Of a stretch of DNA of 11,523 bases, positions 7,270-11,523 are shown piece after piece. A program made the position numbers and the translations under genes. The first letter of the stretch is position 1. Each line of letters starts with the position of its first letter. The notes under the pieces were generated by a model. That model made no database searches. It had not been told where the DNA came from and was given only the letters and a program-made list of their open reading frames with translations. This DNA is from an uncultured Dysosmobacter sp. Its GTDB lineage: Bacteria > Bacillota > Clostridia > Oscillospirales > Oscillospiraceae. Where the stretch lies: assembly GCA_934504065.1 (NCBI GenBank), contig CAKSVQ010000066.1, positions 1 through 11,523 of the forward strand, read 5' to 3'.

Positions 7270-7284
7270 CCGCGCCCGGCGCGG
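7270..7284 (-). other. GC hairpin between xpt and guaA
   Basis: CCGCGC (7270-7275) pairs with GCGCGG (7279-7284) around CCG, in the 54-base xpt-guaA gap. It is not followed by a U tract on the minus strand, so it is unlikely to be a full terminator. An RNA stability or processing element that lets the two genes be expressed unequally is possible. Confidence 0.35.
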
Positions 7285-7293
7285 AGGGGGGAG

Positions 7294-7872
7294 TTACTGT
7301 TCCTCCCGGAAGACGATGTTGCCCGGCTCGGCGGATTCGATGATGGCCAGAGACTTGAGGTTATAGCCTGCAGCGCGCAGACGATCGCCGCCGCCTTGGA
7401 AGCCCTTTTCCACGGCGCAGCCGATGCCCACCAGCGTGGCGCCCGCGGCGGTGACAATGTCGCACAGGCCGCGCATGGCCTCGCCGTTGGCCATAAAGTC
7501 GTCGATGATCAGGATCTTGTCGTCGGAGCTGATCCACTCCTTGCTCACCAGCAGCGTGACCTTTTTCTTATAGGTGTAGGAGAAAATGTCGCTCTGGTAC
7601 AGTCCACCCTCAATGTTGTCGCTCTTGGCCTTTTTGGCGAAGACCATGGGCTTGTGGAAGTGGTGGGCGACGATGGCGGACAGCGCGATGCCGCTGGCCT
7701 CAGCGGTGAGGATCATGGTGACCTCATCCATATTGAAATGCTTGCCGAATTCCACGGCGATATGCTCCATCAGCTCGGTATCAATGCGGTGGTTCAGGAA
7801 TCCGTCCACCTTGATGATGTTGCCGGGCAGCACCTTGCCCTCATGAACAATGCGGTCTTTCAGCTCCTGCAT
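7294..7872 (-). CDS. xpt: Xanthine phosphoribosyltransferase
   Basis: Cytoplasmic purine-salvage enzyme that joins xanthine to PRPP to give XMP. It has 192 residues, close to the usual Xpt length. It begins MQELKDRIVHEGKVLPGNII and continues KVDGFLNHRID, typical of the family. The PRPP-binding loop is ILIIDDFMANGEA (about 120-132). TAEASGIALSAIVAHH (56-71) and MVFAKKAKSDN (76-86) are conserved purine-PRTase segments. An in-frame ATG at 8004 would add 44 residues, but they overlap the promoter and fall outside the family. ATG 7872 has GAGGGGGAG 6 bases upstream. First gene of a probable xpt-guaA unit: its product XMP is the substrate of GuaA. A PurR-like or adenine-PRT protein is less likely, given the start and length. 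Confidence 0.93.
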   Translation of the reverse strand: MQELKDRIVHEGKVLPGNIIKVDGFLNHRIDTELMEHIAVEFGKHFNMDEVTMILTAEASGIALSAIVAHHFHKPMVFAKKAKSDNIEGGLYQSDIFSYTYKKKVTLLVSKEWISSDDKILIIDDFMANGEAMRGLCDIVTAAGATLVGIGCAVEKGFQGGGDRLRAAGYNLKSLAIIESAEPGNIVFREEQ

Positions 7873-7905
7873 GAAAAACTCCCCCTCGTATTCTTTTCCG
7901 TATTC

Positions 7906-7924
7906 TTCCCCGCTTTTGCGGGAA
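7906..7924 (-). promoter_or_regulatory. Leader hairpin of xpt
   Basis: TTCCCGC and GCGGGGAA pair on the minus strand around AAAA with one bulged G. It sits in the roughly 60-base leader between the promoter and the xpt ribosome site. No U tract follows, so it is not an attenuator by itself. The conserved core of the purine riboswitch (ATATGG-type loops) is not seen in this leader. Confidence 0.35.
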
Positions 7925-7941
7925 CACAGTTTGACTACTCT

Positions 7942-7970
7942 ATTATCTCGAATCACGCCGGGTTTTGCAA
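7942..7970 (-). promoter_or_regulatory. Sigma-A-type promoter of xpt-guaA
   Basis: On the minus strand TTGCAA (7970-7965), an exact 17-base spacer and GATAAT (7947-7942). The first transcribed base would be near 7935, about 63 bases before the xpt ATG. It lies about 100 bases beyond the terminator of the upstream Mrp gene, so xpt-guaA is probably an independent unit. Confidence 0.6.
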
Positions 7971-8070
7971 CTGTTTTTCCACACAAAAACAATTTTTTCG
8001 GCACCGTTCCATTGGTGGATATGCAAAAGAGGTCTCCGAGCTTTCCAAAAAGCCTTGCAGAGTTTCGCGG

Positions 8071-8098
8071 AAAAAGGCCGCCGGATTTTCCGACGGCC
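8071..8098 (-). terminator. Intrinsic terminator of the Mrp-type ATPase gene
   Basis: Minus-strand stem of 9 pairs, including one G-U pair (8098-8090 with 8084-8076), loop of 5, then a five-T run (8075-8071). It begins 14 bases after the stop of the Mrp gene. Confidence 0.9.
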
Positions 8099-8112
8099 CC
8101 TTAAAGCGCTTG

Positions 8113-8934
8113 TTATTTGCCTTCCAGCTTGTCGGCGGCGGCATCCAGCCACGCGCCCTGGAAGCTCTCGATGTCTCCGGCGTCGGTCAAAGCGGCCAGC
8201 GCGGGATCAATGGGCATTTCCGCCAGCACAGGCAGGTTGTGGCGGCGGGCAGCCTCGGCGGTCTTCCCTTCGCCGAAGAGGTGGATCTTTTTGCCGCAGT
8301 CGGGGCAGGCCACATAGCTCATGTTTTCCACAAGCCCCAAAATGGGCACTTCCATCATCTCCGCCATCTTCACGGCCTTTTCCACCACCATGCTCACCAG
8401 CTCCTGCGGAGAGGCCACGATGATGATGCCGTCCAGCGGGATGGACTGGAACACGGAGAGGGACACGTCTCCCGTTCCCGGGGGCATATCCACGAACAGG
8501 TAATCGCAGTTCCACAGCACATCCGTCCAGAACTGCTGCACCACGCCGGAGATCACGGGGCCGCGCCAGATAACGGGGTCGGTCTCGTTGGCCAGCAGCA
8601 AATTGGTGGACATCACCTGAATGCCCGTGCGGGACTCCATGGGGTAGAGGCCCTTATCGTCGCCCAGAGCCTGCCCGTGGATGCCGAAGGCCTTAGGGAT
8701 GGAGGGACCGGTGATGTCGGCGTCCAGCACGCCGACGGCATAGCCCCGGCGGCGCATGGTCACGGCCAGCTGACTGGTGACCATGGACTTACCTACGCCG
8801 CCCTTGCCGGAGACGATGCCGTATACCTTGCCTACATGGGCGTTGGGGTTGTGTTCTTTCAAAAGGGACTGCGGCTGCTGCCGCTCACCGCAGCTTTCGC
8901 CGCAGGTGGAACAGTCATGGGTACATTCGCTCAT
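8113..8934 (-). CDS. apbC: Mrp/NBP35-family P-loop ATPase, iron-sulfur cluster carrier
   Basis: Cytoplasmic ATPase that carries or transfers Fe-S clusters to target enzymes. It has 273 residues. The N-terminus has four cysteines (C4, C8, C11, C15: CTHDCSTCGESC), as in NBP35-type members. The deviant Walker A is GKGGVGKS at 43-50, the second nucleotide motif DADITGPS at 71-78, and VDMPPGTGD at 148-156. The cluster-bridging CxxC is C210/C213 (ACPDCGKK). AAGGAG precedes the ATG at good distance. It ends at its own terminator (8071-8098). The SMC-like ATPase gene lies 76 bases upstream on the same strand, and the two may be co-transcribed. The context gives no client enzyme, though Fe-S proteins such as the cysteine desulfidase in this window are candidates in principle. 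Confidence 0.93.
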   Translation of the reverse strand: MSECTHDCSTCGESCGERQQPQSLLKEHNPNAHVGKVYGIVSGKGGVGKSMVTSQLAVTMRRRGYAVGVLDADITGPSIPKAFGIHGQALGDDKGLYPMESRTGIQVMSTNLLLANETDPVIWRGPVISGVVQQFWTDVLWNCDYLFVDMPPGTGDVSLSVFQSIPLDGIIIVASPQELVSMVVEKAVKMAEMMEVPILGLVENMSYVACPDCGKKIHLFGEGKTAEAARRHNLPVLAEMPIDPALAALTDAGDIESFQGAWLDAAADKLEGK

Positions 8935-9010
8935 GGTAAAAATCTCCTTATAGTTCTTATTCAGGCATATTATTTGTTAGTTTATACCCTTTTGCACCCT
9001 GCGTCAACAC

Positions 9011-11224
9011 TCATAAAGTGGAAAGGGACAGACGCTGCACGTGAACGGCGGGATCGCCGGAGAGCAGGGCGGCTTCCCGGCTGTGGCAGGTGAAAAGCAG
9101 AATCTGCCGTTTTTTAGCTTCTTCCTTCAACCATTGCAGCGCGGCGGCGCAGCGGGCGGCATCAAACGTGGCAAGGGCGTCGTCCAGCACCAGCGGGGCG
9201 GGATCGGCGGCGGGAAGCACCAGCTCGCAGATGGCCAGCCGCACAGCGAGATACAGCTGATCCACCGCTCCGGCGGAAAGATAGGCGGCGGGGCAGTATT
9301 CACTCTGGCCCGCAGGCTCGGCGGAGAGGTGGAACGCCCGGTCCAGCACCACGCCGCTGTACCGCCCTCCGCTCAGCTGGTGGAAAATTTCAGCGGCCCG
9401 GCGGCCCAGCGCCGGGGAAAAGCGGCTTTGCAGGGTGGAGTTGGCCCGCTCCAGCGCGTCCATGGCCAGACGGATGGAGCGGTATTCCTCTTCCAACCCA
9501 GCGATCTCCGAGGCCAGGCGCCCCTCCTCCGAGCGGGTGGCCACGGCATCGCCTGCGGCGTGAAGCTGCCCGGCCAGCCGATCGGCGGCGGAGCGGGCGG
9601 CGGTCAGCTCCGCCTGCGCGGCGGAGAGCTCCTCGCAGATGGCTTCCCGGCTGCGGCTGGGGGGAACGGCGGCTTCCTCGCCGTCATCCCCGGCAGCGTT
9701 CTTTTGTAGCAGCTCCAGCCGCATCCGGGCTTCCTTGGCGACGTTTTCAGCCCGGGTCAGCTCCTGACGGCGGATGGCGCACTGACGCAGCAGACTGTCA
9801 GCCGTGGCGGCGTCAAAGGCGGCAGGGGCGAAGCGGCGAATTTCCAGCAAAATGGCCTGCTCGTTGGAAGAGAGCGTGTTGTACAGGGCGTCCGCGGCGG
9901 CGGAGCGTTTGTCGGCCTCCGCCTGCGCTTCGTCCCGCGCCTGTACCAGCGCGGCGTATGCGTCAGCCAAGGTGTGCAGTTCTTCTTCACTCTGCGCGCC
10001 CCGCGCTTTCAGATAGGCGGCGTAGGCGGCGCGGTCCTTTCTGCGCCGCAGCGCCAGAAGCGCCGTGCACACCAGCGCGGCGGCGATGCCAATGCCGCCG
10101 GAACCTACTGTCGCGAAAAGACGGGAGAACCAGGCGGCAGCCCCGGCCAGAATGCCGACCACAATGGCCAGCCACCACGGGACAGGGCGAATGGCGGGGA
10201 CGGCCCCGGCTGCTTTTTTGGCGTTTTCCACGGACTGCCCGGCGAAAGGACTTTCGCTGACGGCGGCTTCCGCCCGCAAAAGGGCCTTTGCGGCGTCGTC
10301 CCGCGCCGCCCGTGCCTTGGTGACAGCCTTGCGGGTGGTTTCCAGATTGACGATGGCCCCGCGCAGACGGCCAATAGTTTCATTTTCGGGAATGTGGTCG
10401 GCTTCCAGCTGGCTGCGCAGCGCCTGCGCTCGCTGGTCGGCCTGCGCACTGTCCTGCCGGGCCTGTTCCAACGCGCGGCGCTCCTGCGCGGCGGTCCAGC
10501 GGTCATATTGGGTCAGTTCTTCTTGCAGAACTTTTTCCCGGCTGGCCAGCTGCTGGGTCTGTTCCTGCGCGGCGGCCAGATGCCGGGCCAGCGTGTCCTG
10601 CGCGGAAAGCTGCTCTTGCAGGGTATGCAGTTCTTCTTCCAGCGCGGGAAGCTGTCCGGTTTTGTTGTGTCGGCGGCGGTTGAGCTGTTTTTTCAAAAGC
10701 TCCGCGGCCTCTATATAAGAGGTGTCCTCCTCGCCGGAGGTGATCAGCGCGGCAATGCGGCGTTCCAGCCCGGCGTCCTGCGTGACGGCGATCCCGGCCT
10801 GCCGGATAAAGGCACTGCGCTCATATACTTCCCGGCTGACGCCCAGCAGTGTTTCGCCGCACTCTGTTCCGGTCAGGCCGGGAAACGGTTCGCCCGTTCC
10901 GGTGTACAGCGCCTGAAACTCGCCCATCGGAGCGTTTTGGCGGCGAGTGGAGCGCAGCAGGGTCAATTCGGCCCCGGCGGCCTTGCAGTCTATGCGGCCG
11001 CTCATCACAGCGCCGCTCCACGGGGCGTAGCGGTTCTTTTCGGCAAGAGACCCGGCCTTGTCCCGCTCACGGCTGTTGATACCGTAGAGCATTGCCAGCA
11101 GGAAAGCGCACCATGTCGATTTTCCGGTTTCATTAGGGGCTTCCAGAATGTTCAGGCCATCCTTCAGTTCCAGCGTTTCATTTTGTAGCTTGCCAAAGGT
11201 GGCGGTCATGCGATGGATCAGCAG
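9011..11224 (-). CDS. SMC/Rad50-like ATPase with two central membrane segments (YhaN-like)
   Basis: Large ATPase of the AAA/ABC-type SMC-Rad50-RecF group, 737 residues. Walker A is EAPNETGKST at 28-37, with A in place of the usual first G. Long Ala/Gln/Glu-rich coiled coils occupy about 175-325 and 395-600. Two hydrophobic segments lie between them (WWLAIVVGILAGAAAWF at about 350-366, and 376-392), so the hinge position is membrane-anchored. The ABC signature YLSAGAVDQLYLAVRLA is at about 648-664, Walker B APLVLDDALATFD at 676-688, and the H-loop TCHSREA near 712. The start is probably CTG at 11224, 7 bases after AGGAGG (11237-11232), giving the beta strand LLIHRMTATFGKLQNETLEL; ATG 11209 lies 22 bases from the ribosome site and would cut this strand. 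Relatives often sit beside an SbcD/YhaO-like phosphoesterase; none is in the window. The function, presumably in DNA metabolism, is unproven. Confidence 0.88.
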   Translation of the reverse strand: MLIHRMTATFGKLQNETLELKDGLNILEAPNETGKSTWCAFLLAMLYGINSRERDKAGSLAEKNRYAPWSGAVMSGRIDCKAAGAELTLLRSTRRQNAPMGEFQALYTGTGEPFPGLTGTECGETLLGVSREVYERSAFIRQAGIAVTQDAGLERRIAALITSGEEDTSYIEAAELLKKQLNRRRHNKTGQLPALEEELHTLQEQLSAQDTLARHLAAAQEQTQQLASREKVLQEELTQYDRWTAAQERRALEQARQDSAQADQRAQALRSQLEADHIPENETIGRLRGAIVNLETTRKAVTKARAARDDAAKALLRAEAAVSESPFAGQSVENAKKAAGAVPAIRPVPWWLAIVVGILAGAAAWFSRLFATVGSGGIGIAAALVCTALLALRRRKDRAAYAAYLKARGAQSEEELHTLADAYAALVQARDEAQAEADKRSAAADALYNTLSSNEQAILLEIRRFAPAAFDAATADSLLRQCAIRRQELTRAENVAKEARMRLELLQKNAAGDDGEEAAVPPSRSREAICEELSAAQAELTAARSAADRLAGQLHAAGDAVATRSEEGRLASEIAGLEEEYRSIRLAMDALERANSTLQSRFSPALGRRAAEIFHQLSGGRYSGVVLDRAFHLSAEPAGQSEYCPAAYLSAGAVDQLYLAVRLAICELVLPAADPAPLVLDDALATFDAARCAAALQWLKEEAKKRQILLFTCHSREAALLSGDPAVHVQRLSLSTL

Positions 11225-11270
11225 AACGATCCCTCCTAATAATACGTATATAATTATATTTGATGGCAAG

Positions 11271-11300
11271 ATTATAGCATACCGGAATAGTGGATAGCAA
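11271..11300 (-). promoter_or_regulatory. Extended -10 promoter of the SMC-like ATPase gene
   Basis: On the minus strand TTGCTA (11300-11295), an 18-base spacer and a perfect TATAAT (11276-11271) preceded by TGC, the extended -10 form. The leader to the CTG start is about 40 bases and includes the palindrome ATATAATTATAT (11248-11259 region). Confidence 0.7.
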
Positions 11301-11414
11301 GCGCATGGCTGGGGAGCAAGGCAATGTATTCGCCAAAGTGCACATAGGTAGTACCAGGAATAAGGGAGATTAATAGTAGATATGAGGAAAAGAGGAAAAG
11401 TGAAGGAAAAGGTG
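11301..11414. other. Intergenic stretch with no visible gene
   Basis: Purine-rich on the plus strand towards its end. The only short open frame (22 codons from ATG near 11304) has no ribosome site. It separates the divergent ATPase promoter from the stable-RNA-type promoter at 11415, and may include upstream activating sequence for the latter. Confidence 0.5.
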
Positions 11415-11443
11415 TTGACAAAAGGAGGTTGGTCTGGTAATCT
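11415..11443 (+). promoter_or_regulatory. Promoter P1 of a probable rRNA or stable-RNA operon
   Basis: Perfect -35 TTGACA (11415-11420), an exact 17-base spacer and TAATCT (11438-11443). The following AAGCTGTCGCGAGGGGG is the kind of leader found upstream of ribosomal RNA genes in Clostridia, from general familiarity. It points right, out of the window. Confidence 0.65.
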
Positions 11444-11523
11444 AACTAAGCTGTCGCGAGGGGGTGGCCCCGAGCGGGGTCGAGTGAAGAAGAATTTTGA
11501 AGAAATTCAAAAAAACACTTGAC
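11444..11523 (+). promoter_or_regulatory. Leader of a stable-RNA operon with start of a second promoter P2
   Basis: The leader contains two hairpins: GGCCCC (11466-11471) with GGGGTC (11476-11481), and GAATTT (11492-11497) with AAATTC (11503-11508), then a run of A. The window ends in TTGAC (11519-11523), five of six bases of a second -35 box. Tandem promoters in this spacing are characteristic of rRNA operons. The RNA genes themselves are outside the window. Confidence 0.5.

Noticed and set aside
7873..8004. N-terminal extension of xpt from ATG 8004
   Set aside because: The 44 extra residues run across the promoter (7942-7970) and leader, do not belong to the family, and ATG 7872 has a proper ribosome site.
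8981..9007. Possible Mrp promoter (TTGACG with TATAAA, minus strand)
   Set aside because: The spacer is only 15 bases and the gene may be read through from the SMC-like gene; too weak to list as a feature.
7264..9093. Long plus-strand open frame of 609 codons
   Set aside because: It lies antisense to xpt and the Mrp gene, spans two terminators and promoters, and is rich in His/Gly/Ala typical of the complement of G+C-rich genes; a shadow frame.
9974..11188. Plus-strand open frame of 404 codons
   Set aside because: Antisense shadow of the SMC-like ATPase with low-complexity Gly/Arg/Phe content and no ribosome site.
1..11523. CRISPR array, insertion sequence or prophage
   Set aside because: No regularly spaced direct repeats, transposase, integrase or phage structural genes were seen on either strand.

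Overview
The window reads as chromosomal DNA of an anaerobic Gram-positive Clostridia member, probably of the Oscillospirales gut lineage. I infer this from high-G+C coding regions with AT-rich promoters, strong AGGAGG-type ribosome sites, non-ATG starts, long perfect terminator hairpins, an iron-sulfur L-cysteine desulfidase, and an Mrp ATPase with a Cys-rich N-terminus. The genus cannot be fixed from the sequence alone.

Left part (1-2576): the last codons of a gene from off the left edge are followed by two hairpins. A LysR regulator (minus) then lies divergent from a MATE-family multidrug exporter (plus). Their 137-bp shared gap carries candidate promoters and nested inverted repeats, so the regulator probably controls the exporter. 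A bidirectional terminator separates the exporter from the next, convergent gene.

Middle-left (2575-5116): a second LysR regulator (minus) lies divergent from an L-cysteine desulfidase (CyuA/UPF0597 family), with an AT-rich promoter region between them. The arrangement suggests a LysR-controlled cysteine-degradation gene. A long hairpin ends this unit.

Middle (5117-5668): an AT-rich island of about 0.5 kb, very different in composition from its surroundings, carries an HNH-nuclease C-terminal domain without ATG or ribosome site. It looks like the remnant of a larger acquired nuclease gene, probably a restriction or defence protein.

Middle-right (5698-7970, minus): a compact purine unit. A sigma-A-type promoter precedes xpt (xanthine to XMP), and guaA (XMP to GMP) follows 54 nt downstream. 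Together they convert salvaged xanthine to GMP. No purine riboswitch is visible before xpt.

Right part (8071-11300, minus): an Mrp/NBP35-type iron-sulfur carrier ATPase with its own terminator, and upstream of it a 737-residue SMC/Rad50-like ATPase with two central membrane segments (YhaN-like). The ATPase probably starts at a CTG codon. The last ~110 bases hold a promoter and leader typical of a ribosomal or stable-RNA operon pointing off the right edge, including the first five bases of a second -35 box.

Most of the window is ordinary housekeeping and accessory chromosome. I see no convincing new multi-gene system. The best items for a second look are the HNH remnant island, the CTG-start membrane-anchored SMC-like ATPase, the two divergent LysR control regions, and the tandem stable-RNA promoters at the edge.
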